Shown here: positions 34,144 to 42,948 of the stretch, piece after piece
Layout: each line of letters starts with the position of its first letter
How positions within the stretch are numbered: position 1 is the first letter of the stretch
NCBI GenBank assembly: GCA_002389765.1
Contig: DGQM01000010.1
Coordinates: 1 to 64,000 of the forward strand
Length of the DNA stretch: 64,000 nt
Reading direction: 5' to 3'
From: Bacteroidetes bacterium UBA4414
Lineage (GTDB): Bacteria > Bacteroidota > Bacteroidia > Chitinophagales > Chitinophagaceae
Notes under the pieces: model-generated
What the model was told of the DNA's origin: nothing
Database searches by the model: none
Seen by the model: the letters and a program-made list of their open reading frames with translations, nothing else
Made by a program: the position numbers and the translations under genes

Positions 34144-35409
34144 ATGCAGGTTTACAAATTTGGTGGCGCTTCTATAGCAAGCCCTGAAAGAATGACGGCC
34201 TTGTTGCCGATTATTAAAGATGCAGATCATCCCATCATCATGGTGGTATCTGCCTATGGTAAAACAACCAATGCGCTGGAAGCAATCGTTACCAACGCCT
34301 GCAAGGGTAAGAAACAGGAAGCACAGGATTTGCTGAAAGCATTGGAACAAGCCCACCTTGATTACTGTAAAGGTTTGCTGAATGATGAGTATTATGCACA
34401 GGCGGTAAAAGCACTGAATGTATTTTTTACAGAACTGCAATGGGCTGTAGATGATGCTACCGCTGATAAATACGATTATTCTTACGACCAGATAGTGTGT
34501 ATGGGCGAACTGCTCTCAACTCGCATCTTCGGCTTCTATCTGCAACAGTGCGGATTGCCTTTTGAATGGGCAGATGTGCGCGATGTAATTCGTACGGACG
34601 ATACCTACCGCGATGCGCGTGTAGATTGGGATTTCTCCAAGGCGAAAGCCGTAGAATTATTTTCCCCGCTATTGAGTGCAGGCAAAAGCATCATCACACA
34701 AGGTTTCATTGGTGCTACTGCAGATAATGCTTCTGTAACACTCGGCCGCGAAGGCTCGGACTATACAGCCGCTATGCTGGCTGCCATGTTAGGTGCAAAC
34801 GGTGTTACTATCTGGAAAGATGTGGAAGGCTTGCAAAACGCAGACCCTAAGCTGTTCCCTAATACAGTAAAGATTGAAGCGATTACTTATCACGAAGTGA
34901 TTGAGATGGCCTACTATGGTGCGCAGGTTATTCACCCTAAAACCATCAAGCCATTGCAAAACAACAATATACCGTTGTATGTAAAATGCTTCCTTGATAA
35001 AGATTTGAAAGGTACTGTGATACAGAACGAAGTGAACAGCATCTTTTATCCACCACTAATAGTATTGAAGAAAGACCAGGTATTGCTGCAGGTAACTTCT
35101 AAAGATTTCTCTTTTGTAACAGAAGATAACCTGAGTGAACTGTACAGCATCCTGCACGATTTGAAGATAAAAGTAAACCTGATACAGAATGCTGCCATCA
35201 GCTTTGTAGCATGTATAGATAACAAAGAGGAAAACGTGAAGAAGCTGGTAGATGTGCTAAGCAAAAACTATAAAGTACTCCGCAACGATGATGTGAGCCT
35301 GCTCACCATCCGCCACTACACACCGGAAATTGTATTTGAACTGACCAAAGGACGCTACACACTCCTGGAGCAAAAAACAAGACACACCGTACAGGTGGTT
35401 ATGAAATAG
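34144..35409 (+). CDS. Aspartokinase (monofunctional)
   Basis: 421 residues. Kinase domain begins MQVYKFGGASIASPERM (KFGGAS motif); later TQGFIGATADNASVTLGREGSDYTAA (substrate-binding region, typical FxG ... TLGRxGSD) and WKDVEGLQNADPK. The C-terminus (about 300-421) holds ACT-type regulatory sequence (LQVTSKDFSFVTEDNLSELY ... KVNLIQNAAISF). There is no fused homoserine dehydrogenase. It phosphorylates aspartate, the first step to Lys, Met and Thr. Second gene of the leader-controlled operon. Confidence 0.92.
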   Translation: MQVYKFGGASIASPERMTALLPIIKDADHPIIMVVSAYGKTTNALEAIVTNACKGKKQEAQDLLKALEQAHLDYCKGLLNDEYYAQAVKALNVFFTELQWAVDDATADKYDYSYDQIVCMGELLSTRIFGFYLQQCGLPFEWADVRDVIRTDDTYRDARVDWDFSKAKAVELFSPLLSAGKSIITQGFIGATADNASVTLGREGSDYTAAMLAAMLGANGVTIWKDVEGLQNADPKLFPNTVKIEAITYHEVIEMAYYGAQVIHPKTIKPLQNNNIPLYVKCFLDKDLKGTVIQNEVNSIFYPPLIVLKKDQVLLQVTSKDFSFVTEDNLSELYSILHDLKIKVNLIQNAAISFVACIDNKEENVKKLVDVLSKNYKVLRNDDVSLLTIRHYTPEIVFELTKGRYTLLEQKTRHTVQVVMK

Positions 35410-35416
35410 TTGATTT

Positions 35417-35458
35417 GTTGACTGGTTGATTTGTTATTTGTCTAATCAACCAGTCAAC
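35417..35458. terminator. Hairpin between convergent aspartokinase and hscA genes
   Basis: Perfect 14-bp stem GTTGACTGGTTGAT / ATCAACCAGTCAAC with a 14-nt loop, flanked by further TTGATTTGTTGA / CCAACCAATCAAC-like copies of the same motif. Serves as terminator for both sides; the repeated motif suggests a repetitive intergenic element. Confidence 0.65.
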
Positions 35459-35473
35459 TATCCAACCAATCAA

Positions 35474-37333
35474 CTAAAGAATCTTCTTCCCTTTCATCGC
35501 ATCTTTCAGTGCGGCGTCCATTACGCGTTCTGCAAATGGTCTGCTCACATCATTCAGTTGCTCTGTTTCTTTCTGCACGAGGTCTTTGTTCTTGGCAGCA
35601 ATTGCATCGCGCAGCTGCTGCATGTGTGTTTGCGTAGTTGCTATTTCTTCTTCCGTCAGCAATTCATGATGCTTGGCAATAAACTTCTCAGTCGTTTCCA
35701 GCATCTGTTCTGCTTCTGTTGTTGCTTCTACCAGTGCGCGTGTTTGTATATCTTCTTTGGCGTGCGTCAGCGAGTCCATCAGCATTTGCTCTACCTGCTC
35801 ATCTGTGAGGCCATACTGTGGTTTTACCTCAACACTTGTTTCTACACCACTGCGTAGTTCCTTAGCAGTCACTTTCAGTATGCCATCTGCATCTATCAGG
35901 AAGTTCACTTCTACCTTCGGCAATCCTGCTGGCATAGCCGGTATCCCCGTCAGGTTAAACTCTGCCAGTTTGCGATTATCCTTTACAAGGTCACGCTCTC
36001 CCTGAAATACAGATATACGCATACCGCTTTGTCCGTCTTTGTGGGTAGTATATTGGCGGCCTGCACGTACAGGTATTTTAGAATTGCGTGGTATCAAGAC
36101 ATCCATCAGCCCACCCATTGTTTCAATGCCCAGGCTTAGTGGTGTAATATCCAGCAGCAGCATGTCAGTATTATTACCAGCCAGTATATCTGCCTGTACA
36201 GCAGCACCAAGTGCTACTACCTCGTCAGGGTTCAGATTGTCAAATACTTCTTTGCCAAAGAATCGGCTCACGCTTTCTTTTACCAATGGTACACGTGTAC
36301 TGCCACCCACCATTACAACTGCATCTATGGCGCTTGTTTGCAATCCTGCGTCGCGCATAGCGTTCTGGCAGCATGTTATGGTACGGTCTATCAGTGGTAG
36401 TATCAGCTCGTTGAAGGCAGCTTTGGAGATGCTCACTTGCTCGCCCGCTACAGTTCCTTCAAAGCTATCGTTATTGCTCAGGTGTTTCTTCGCCTCTTCA
36501 GCCGTCAGCCTCAATTCCTGCGCCAGCGATTTGTGTTGTTGCAGTTCTTCATTGCTGATGCTCAATGTCCCTTGCCAGTGTTGTGCCAGTGCGCGGTCCA
36601 TATCATCACCCCCAAGATAGGTATCACCATTGGTAGATAGTACTTCAAATATGCCGTTGGTAATCTTTAGTACAGATATATCAAACGTACCACCGCCAAG
36701 GTCGTACACCGCAATTGTCTTTTCTTCATCAGGGCTCACACCCAGTCCGTATGCAAGGCTAGCTGCGGTAGGCTCGTTTACGATGCGCAATACATCCAAT
36801 CCTGCCAGCCTGCCTGCATCACGCGTAGCCTGCCTTTGTGCATCGTTAAAGTATGCGGGTACTGTTATCACCGCTTTGTTTACCGGCGTTTTCAGAATAT
36901 GCTCTGCACGTTGTTTCAGTTCTTTCAGTATAAAAGATGAAAGCTCTATCGGCGAATAAAACTTATCGCCCACCTGCACCTTCACCAAAGACTCTGTATC
37001 GTCATCTATCACTTTGTAGGCAAAAAAGCCTGCATGGTCGCTGATGTCTTTGTAAGATTTACCCATCAGGCGTTTGGCACTGTATATGGTACGGTGTGGT
37101 TCTGCAATCAGTTTTTCTCTGGCGGGGTTGCCCACCGTTGCACCACCATATTCGTCAAAGTGTACAATAGATGGTACCAGTGTCAGCCCGTCAATCTCAC
37201 GTAGTGCCAGTGGTTGGCGGGTATCTTCGCGCACAATGGCTATCAGGCTGTTAGTTGTGCCAAGGTCTATTCCTACAATTGTTTCCTTTTGTTGCAGGCT
37301 GCCTGTGGCTATATTGATGGCTACTTTGCCCAT
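35474..37333 (-). CDS. hscA: HscA-type Hsp70 chaperone for Fe-S cluster assembly
   Basis: 619 residues. Hsp70 ATPase domain: VGIDLGTTNSLIAIV, VITVPAYFNDAQRQATRDAG, VYDLGGGTFDISVL, VVMVGGSTRVPLV and LLLDITPLSLGIETMGG, then the substrate domain. Compared with DnaK of the same window it has an N-terminal extension (KVAINIATGSLQQKET), lacks an acidic EEV-type tail and is shorter at the C-terminus, as HscA. HscA acts with HscB on IscU. No isc/suf gene is nearby here, so the assignment rests on sequence alone. Start at 37333 because TACCTTTG (37353-37360) lies upstream, inside the longer ORF. Confidence 0.75.
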   Translation of the reverse strand: MGKVAINIATGSLQQKETIVGIDLGTTNSLIAIVREDTRQPLALREIDGLTLVPSIVHFDEYGGATVGNPAREKLIAEPHRTIYSAKRLMGKSYKDISDHAGFFAYKVIDDDTESLVKVQVGDKFYSPIELSSFILKELKQRAEHILKTPVNKAVITVPAYFNDAQRQATRDAGRLAGLDVLRIVNEPTAASLAYGLGVSPDEEKTIAVYDLGGGTFDISVLKITNGIFEVLSTNGDTYLGGDDMDRALAQHWQGTLSISNEELQQHKSLAQELRLTAEEAKKHLSNNDSFEGTVAGEQVSISKAAFNELILPLIDRTITCCQNAMRDAGLQTSAIDAVVMVGGSTRVPLVKESVSRFFGKEVFDNLNPDEVVALGAAVQADILAGNNTDMLLLDITPLSLGIETMGGLMDVLIPRNSKIPVRAGRQYTTHKDGQSGMRISVFQGERDLVKDNRKLAEFNLTGIPAMPAGLPKVEVNFLIDADGILKVTAKELRSGVETSVEVKPQYGLTDEQVEQMLMDSLTHAKEDIQTRALVEATTEAEQMLETTEKFIAKHHELLTEEEIATTQTHMQQLRDAIAAKNKDLVQKETEQLNDVSRPFAERVMDAALKDAMKGKKIL

Positions 37334-37352
37334 ATTTCTAATTTTCGAGGCA

Positions 37353-37360
37353 CAAAGGTA
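37353..37360 (-). promoter_or_regulatory. Promoter -7 box TACCTTTG (hscA)
   Basis: Minus-strand TAnnTTTG element, 19 nt upstream of the start at 37333. Confidence 0.65.
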
Positions 37361-37484
37361 GCGCATGCAGCGCAGTTCTTCAGCTATTATTACCTATCAG
37401 CCAATAAAGGGTATAATATTCCTGTAACTTTCACGTTTCTTAAACGATTCAATAGATATATTTGAATCATTGTACTGCAAAACT

Positions 37485-37988
37485 ATGCGTCCCTTAGCAT
37501 ACATATCTGCCTTATTGCTGGTTACAGGCCTTGCATCCTGTAGCTGGAACAACCGCGAGGAAGCCATCAAACTATGCAACAGCCTTACGCGTGTCAACGA
37601 CTCGCTGAATGTAATGGGCAAAGACTGGATGGATGAGTTCAAACCTGCGGTGAATACTAAGGATTTCACCTATCTGCAGCCTAAAAGACAGCATATACAA
37701 GATTATATTACGTCGCAAACCACTTATGTAAAAGGGCTGAAAGATGTAGGAGGCTCTGAAAAACTCCGCGCATCTCTGTTGGATATACTGCAATTTGAAA
37801 ACGATGTAGTGCTGCCGAAGATGAAAGAATTTGAGGCTTTCAATGGCGATACATCAGACTCAACCCTGCAAAAAGCTTTCAACGAGCTGATAGCTACCAC
37901 CAAAGAGGATATGGCAAAACACGAGGTAATGTTCAAATACCTGGATGAATACGCCGAAAAGAATGATTTTCCCAAGCCGATAGAATAA
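37485..37988 (+). CDS. Lipoprotein of unknown function
   Basis: 167 residues. Signal peptide RPLAYISALLLVTGLASC with lipobox LASC; the start at ATG 37485 sits directly before it, five codons into a longer TTG-initiated frame. The mature part is mainly helical and charged (KALKDVGGSEKL-like, LQFENDVVLPKMKEFEAF, TKEDMAKHEVMFKYLDEY), like LIC11966/DUF-type helical lipoproteins. No family recognised with confidence. It runs convergent to the acyltransferase gene, the two stop codons being 3 nt apart. Confidence 0.6.
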   Translation: MRPLAYISALLLVTGLASCSWNNREEAIKLCNSLTRVNDSLNVMGKDWMDEFKPAVNTKDFTYLQPKRQHIQDYITSQTTYVKGLKDVGGSEKLRASLLDILQFENDVVLPKMKEFEAFNGDTSDSTLQKAFNELIATTKEDMAKHEVMFKYLDEYAEKNDFPKPIE

Positions 37989-37991
37989 TAA

Positions 37992-39044
37992 TTACTCCGG
38001 CAATACTTTAAATCTCAGTTTCAGAAACGGTTTTTCTATCAGGTAGAAAGACACAAGTGCCGCTATGGCTATCAATAGGACATTTAGCGGGAACATACTA
38101 GTAAAGCCAAGCTTGGCAGAGAAGAAAAGTTGCTGCCATATATACAGGCTGTAAGAAAGCTTACCAATATAGTCCAGCGGTTTCGAGTTCAGCGTTTTGA
38201 AAACTACGTTATTGCTGTAGTGTATCGTTATCAGGATGATAAACCCGATAGCAATATCTGCAATAGTGCCTGTGGTATTGCCAAACGGTACTATCAGCCA
38301 ACCCAGATGCATATCATAATGGTGGTTGATGAGCGAGAACGCTGATAGTAGCGGGATTGCCAGAAATGGTACCCACAACCAGAAGCTGGCTTTGGCAGCC
38401 ATGCGTTGCACAAATGCCAGCAGCTTATCATGATACATGGCAAACACACAACCCCACATTATGGCATCTACCCGCTGGAATAACGTCAGGTCGTTCATCC
38501 ACTCGTATTGCGTTTTTATGTACAGCATCCTTAGTGCAGGTACTATCAGTATAATGGTAACTGCAAAATGCACCCTGTACTTCCTAGCAAACTTGAATAC
38601 AAATGGCCACAAAAGGTAAAATTGCTCTTCTATAGATAGCGACCATAGGTGTCCCATTTCCCAATCGGCATGCCAGTTCAGGTATTTGGTATAGGTAAGA
38701 GCCGTAAGCCACGATTGTGCGGTAAAGTGTAGCAAGCCCATCAATTGCAATACCAGATATAGCCCCAGCAGCGTATAGTATATGGGGAAGATGCGAAAAG
38801 AACGCTTGATGTAAAAGCTTTTGAGCGATATGGTTTGTGTCTGTGCCTCTTCCTGTAGCAGCAAGGTAGTTATCAAAAAGCCCGAAATCACGAAAAATAC
38901 GTTCACCCCCAATTGTGCATCTATCAGCATTGGCCAGCGGCTATAGAAAAAATCGTTCAGGTTCTTCTGGTCAATATGCCCGATAATCACCATCAGAATG
39001 CTGATGGCACGTAGTCCGTTCAGGCTGGGGATGTGCTTTCTCAT
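37992..39044 (-). CDS. Acyltransferase family 3 (OafA/YrhL-like) membrane protein
   Basis: 350 residues, about ten transmembrane helices. Begins KHIPSLNGLRAISILMVIIGH, with the conserved arginine (LR) and histidine of the acyltransferase-3 family; GVNVFFVISGFLITTLLL follows, then SIEEQFYLLWPF and YIGKLSYSLYIWQQ. These enzymes O-acylate extracellular sugars such as O-antigen or peptidoglycan. Standalone gene with no glycan cluster next to it. Confidence 0.9.
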   Translation of the reverse strand: MRKHIPSLNGLRAISILMVIIGHIDQKNLNDFFYSRWPMLIDAQLGVNVFFVISGFLITTLLLQEEAQTQTISLKSFYIKRSFRIFPIYYTLLGLYLVLQLMGLLHFTAQSWLTALTYTKYLNWHADWEMGHLWSLSIEEQFYLLWPFVFKFARKYRVHFAVTIILIVPALRMLYIKTQYEWMNDLTLFQRVDAIMWGCVFAMYHDKLLAFVQRMAAKASFWLWVPFLAIPLLSAFSLINHHYDMHLGWLIVPFGNTTGTIADIAIGFIILITIHYSNNVVFKTLNSKPLDYIGKLSYSLYIWQQLFFSAKLGFTSMFPLNVLLIAIAALVSFYLIEKPFLKLRFKVLPE

Positions 39045-39240
39045 TATCTGGCGGTAAAACTAATATTTATAAGCCTTGTATGTATATGTGAAATGGTTAA
39101 TGGGTTGTAAACGCTGAAATTCCCATAGCTATATTATTAATATTTTGCACTTGTAGGGTGCTTACATATTATTATTCCCCACATTGCTAACAAATGCACT
39201 GTATATCTATAATATACCCTTGACAAACGGGCGAAATGTC

Positions 39241-39248
39241 TAAATTTG
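39241..39248 (+). promoter_or_regulatory. Candidate -7 box TAAATTTG (smc)
   Basis: Perfect TAnnTTTG element lying inside the 5' end of the longest smc ORF (ATG 39236) and 23 nt before an in-frame TTG (39272) where family N-termini usually begin. Supports the shorter start but could be chance. Confidence 0.4.
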
Positions 39249-39271
39249 TCATCCCCACAAAACTTGAAAAA

Positions 39272-42200
39272 TTGCGTTTAAAATCGTTGGACATAAAAGG
39301 ATTCAAATCCTTTGCAGATAAGACCCATGTGCTGCTCGATCACCCCATTACGGGTATCGTAGGGCCAAATGGTTGTGGTAAGTCGAATATCGTGGATGCT
39401 ATCCGCTGGGTTATTGGTGAGCACAAGATTAAAGCCTTGCGTTCTGATAACCTTGAAGACCTGATATTTAACGGCTCGCGTACGCGTGCCGGTTCTGGTA
39501 TGGCAGAAGTATCTTTGACATTCGAGAATACCCGCAACCTCTTGCCTACAGAATTTACCACGGTGACCATCACGCGTAAGTTCTATAAGAATGGTGAAAG
39601 TGAGTATCGTCTGAATGATGTGACTTGTCGATTGAAAGACATACACAATCTGTTTTTGGATACGGGTGTTAGTAACGACTCGTATGCCATCATAGAATTG
39701 GGCATGGTCGATGATATCATCAAAGACAAAGACAATTCTCGCCGCCGTATGCTGGAACAGGCAGCAGGTATCTCTATCTATAAAACACGTAAGAAAGAGG
39801 CGAAGCTGAAACTGGATGCAACAGAGCAAGACCTTGCACGTATCGAAGACTTGTTGTTCGAGATTGGTAACAACCTTCGTACACTGGAAAGTCAGGCGAA
39901 GAAAGCAGAACGCTATTTTCAGATAAAAGGGGAATACAAAGAAGTAAGTGTTGAACTGGCGAAAGCATCGCTGGAGCATTTCAACGACCAGTATAAAACA
40001 CTCAACGAGCAGCACGATACCGAGACCGACCGCAAGACACAATTGGAAGCTGTAGTAGCTACAGAAGAAGCAGTGGTAGAGCAGGATAAAGTGAAGCTGA
40101 TAGAGAAAGAACAGGAGTTGAACGGTTTGCAAAAACAATTCAATGAACTGATAAACCGTGTTCGTCAATTGGAGAGCGACAAGCGCCTTGCAGCGCAGCG
40201 CCTCGACCATTTGAAAGAACGTGAAAAAAGCCTGAGCGAATTCCTTTCGGGCGCAGGTATGCAATTGCAAAGCCTTGAAGAGTCTATCTCTTTTGCAGAA
40301 AAGCAAATTGAAGAAGAAAACGATATCATCGAAAAACTGCGTGATGAATTAGAAAGCATGCGTGGCATAGTAGATGAAAAACGTGATGCCTTTGATGCGA
40401 AGAAAAAAATACTGGAACAACTGCGTGCTGAATATCAAGGTAAACAACGCACACAATTTGATGCAGAGAAAAAAGTAGCCATTGCAGATACTTCTGTAAT
40501 GAACCTGCAACGCAGCATACAACAGATACAGGAAGAAAAAGCACAGCGTGCTAATCAGATAACACAACTGACAAACGAGCGTACCGATGCGGAAGGCGAC
40601 CTGCAAGAGAAGAATGATGAACTGCAGACACTCGTTGCGCGATACGAAGAGGTGAAGTCTAAAATCCTGCAAAGTCAGGAGCAACTGGAAACACTGCGTT
40701 CACAGTCGGTAGACGAAAACCGTAAACTGGATAGTCGCCGCAACGAGCATGATTTGTTGAAGTCGTTGGTAGAAAGTCTGGAAGGCTATCCTGATAGTAT
40801 CAAGTTCCTGAAAAAGAACAAAGACTGGAATAGCGAAGCACCGTTGTTGTCAGATGTATTTGTGGTACAGAACGAATACCGTACCGCACTGGAAAACGTA
40901 CTGGACAACTACCTGAACTATTACATAGTTGAAAATATTGGTGAAGCTGCAAAAGCTGTTCACTTGTTGGAAAGCAATAAAAAAGGTAAAGCCAATTTCT
41001 TTGTTACAAACCAATTCCAACAATATCAGGCTGCACAGCACAACGCACCTGCAGGATTAACATCTGCACTGAGTGTAGTGAATGTAGATGAACAATACAT
41101 GCCGCTGGCACAGCACCTGCTGGGCCATGTATACATTGCCGATAACGAAGCTGCCATCACAGACCTTGCTATGACCAATGGTAATGTGATAGTAGAAAAG
41201 AGCGGTAAAGTAGTACGTGGTAAATACACACTGGGTGGCGGTTCTGTTGGTCTGTTTGAGGGCAACAAAATAGGCCGTGCTAAAAATCTGGAGCGTCTTG
41301 CAAAAGAGATAGAAGACCTGACGGTTATTACCACACAATTGAAACAACACATAAGCGATACACAAACGCAGATAACAGGTTTCAATCAGGAGCTGAATGA
41401 CAGGGCTATTGAACAAACACGTCAGGAAATAAACCGCCTGCAAAACCATACTGTAAACCTGAGTAACAGGATTGAAAACTTTGAACACCTGAATCAGAAT
41501 GGTGAGCAACGTTTGCAAGACCTGCAGGAGCAACTGGAAGATACACACGCAAGCATAGCAGACACACGCAGCGAGTTGGAATCTATCAACGAAGAGTTAC
41601 AGTCGCTGCAACAAAATATACAAAATGCAGAGTCAGAATTCCATGCAGTAGAAATGGAATTCAATATGGCTACGCAACAGTACAATAATCACAACATTCA
41701 GTACACCAAAGAGCAGAGCAAGCAGGAAGGTTTGAAGCAGGAGCTGAGTTTCCGCAGCAACCAACTGAATGATCTGAAACGCCAGATAGCCAGCAACAGC
41801 GAGCAATTGCAACAGATTGCTGGACAACTGGGCGAAACAGAAACACAACTGCACGCAGGTGATAATGAACTGTATGAATTGCTTACACGCAAAGAGACAG
41901 AAGAAAAAGTACTGAATGAAAAAGATCGCCTGTACTACGAAATGCGCAATGCCATTTCTGCACAGGAAGGACAATTGAACCAGAAACGCCGCGAAAAAGA
42001 ACATGCAGAAACGTTGCTCAACAGCATCAAAGATCAGCTGAATGATATGAAGCTGAAACTGGCCGGTATGAAAGAGCGTCTGAGTGTGGAGTTCAAAGTG
42101 AATCTGGATGAGATACTGGATCAGGCACGTGCAAACGAACTGACTGTAGATGAACTGACTGCTGAAGCTGAGCGCATGAAGAAGCGCTTGGAGAATATGG

Positions 42201-42805
42201 GTGAAATCAACCCGACGGCTATCGAGGCATTTACAGAAATGAAAGCACGTCACGATTTCATCGTAGAGCAGAAGACCGACCTTGTGAATGCGAAGGAATC
42301 ACTGATGGCTACGATTGAAGAAGTAGAGCAAACAGCGAATGCAAAATTCCGTGAGACATTTGATAAAGTGCGCGAAAACTTCATCGAAGTATTTAAAGCG
42401 CTCTTTACCGCAGAAGATAATTGTGATTTGCGCCTGACAGATCCTGATAACCTTGCGGATAGCGGTATTGAGATATATGCACAGCCAAAAGGTAAAAAGC
42501 CGAGCACGCTTACACAGCTTTCGGGTGGTGAGAAAACACTTACATCTACAGCGTTCCTCTTCGCTATCTACTTGATAAAGCCTGCTCCGTTCTGTATTCT
42601 GGATGAGGTGGATGCACCGCTGGATGATGCGAACGTAGGCAAGTTCACGCAGATGATACGCAGGTTCAGCGATAACTCGCAGTTCATCATCGTAACGCAC
42701 AACAAACAGACAATGGCTGCGGTTGACGTTATCTACGGTGTAACGATGCAAGAACCGGGCGTTAGTAAACTGGTACCGGTAGACTTCCGTAGTTTGAGTA
42801 ACTAA
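39272..42805 (+). CDS. smc: SMC chromosome segregation ATPase
   Basis: About 1177 residues. The N-terminus RLKSLDIKGFKSFADKT and Walker A GPNGCGKSNIVDAIRWVIG are followed by a long coiled coil, the hinge (about 505-670, LEGYPDSIKFL ... GKYTLGGGSVGLFEG), a returning coiled coil, then signature LSGGEKTLTSTAFLFAIYL and Walker B CILDEVDAPLDD. It forms the condensin core. The start is placed at TTG 39272 on family length and the promoter box at 39241; ATG 39236 would add MSKFVIPTKLEK. ScpA/ScpB are not nearby. Confidence 0.92.
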   Translation: MRLKSLDIKGFKSFADKTHVLLDHPITGIVGPNGCGKSNIVDAIRWVIGEHKIKALRSDNLEDLIFNGSRTRAGSGMAEVSLTFENTRNLLPTEFTTVTITRKFYKNGESEYRLNDVTCRLKDIHNLFLDTGVSNDSYAIIELGMVDDIIKDKDNSRRRMLEQAAGISIYKTRKKEAKLKLDATEQDLARIEDLLFEIGNNLRTLESQAKKAERYFQIKGEYKEVSVELAKASLEHFNDQYKTLNEQHDTETDRKTQLEAVVATEEAVVEQDKVKLIEKEQELNGLQKQFNELINRVRQLESDKRLAAQRLDHLKEREKSLSEFLSGAGMQLQSLEESISFAEKQIEEENDIIEKLRDELESMRGIVDEKRDAFDAKKKILEQLRAEYQGKQRTQFDAEKKVAIADTSVMNLQRSIQQIQEEKAQRANQITQLTNERTDAEGDLQEKNDELQTLVARYEEVKSKILQSQEQLETLRSQSVDENRKLDSRRNEHDLLKSLVESLEGYPDSIKFLKKNKDWNSEAPLLSDVFVVQNEYRTALENVLDNYLNYYIVENIGEAAKAVHLLESNKKGKANFFVTNQFQQYQAAQHNAPAGLTSALSVVNVDEQYMPLAQHLLGHVYIADNEAAITDLAMTNGNVIVEKSGKVVRGKYTLGGGSVGLFEGNKIGRAKNLERLAKEIEDLTVITTQLKQHISDTQTQITGFNQELNDRAIEQTRQEINRLQNHTVNLSNRIENFEHLNQNGEQRLQDLQEQLEDTHASIADTRSELESINEELQSLQQNIQNAESEFHAVEMEFNMATQQYNNHNIQYTKEQSKQEGLKQELSFRSNQLNDLKRQIASNSEQLQQIAGQLGETETQLHAGDNELYELLTRKETEEKVLNEKDRLYYEMRNAISAQEGQLNQKRREKEHAETLLNSIKDQLNDMKLKLAGMKERLSVEFKVNLDEILDQARANELTVDELTAEAERMKKRLENMGEINPTAIEAFTEMKARHDFIVEQKTDLVNAKESLMATIEEVEQTANAKFRETFDKVRENFIEVFKALFTAEDNCDLRLTDPDNLADSGIEIYAQPKGKKPSTLTQLSGGEKTLTSTAFLFAIYLIKPAPFCILDEVDAPLDDANVGKFTQMIRRFSDNSQFIIVTHNKQTMAAVDVIYGVTMQEPGVSKLVPVDFRSLSN

Positions 42806-42829
42806 AACACAACAGTTTAATTGATAATT

Positions 42830-42851
42830 AATAGCCGGTTCGCCGGCTATT
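42830..42851 (+). terminator. UUCG-tetraloop terminator after smc
   Basis: AATAGCCGG-TTCG-CCGGCTATT then a T-rich run; a textbook stable tetraloop terminator. Confidence 0.9.
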
Positions 42852-42948
42852 TTTATTTATGTTAATATTAACCAAAACCCTACTACATGTTGTTGCATAG
42901 GGCTTTTAGCTGATAGTATTTTAGTGTCTTCACCCTCAAAATCTATCT

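Noticed and set aside
36039..36620. 193-codon ORF antisense to hscA
   Set aside because: Ser/Thr/Leu-rich low-complexity translation produced by reading the reverse of an Hsp70 gene; hscA itself has all family motifs. Similar long antisense ORFs over dnaK (61243-62334), thiolase, HemW and smc are shadows for the same reason.
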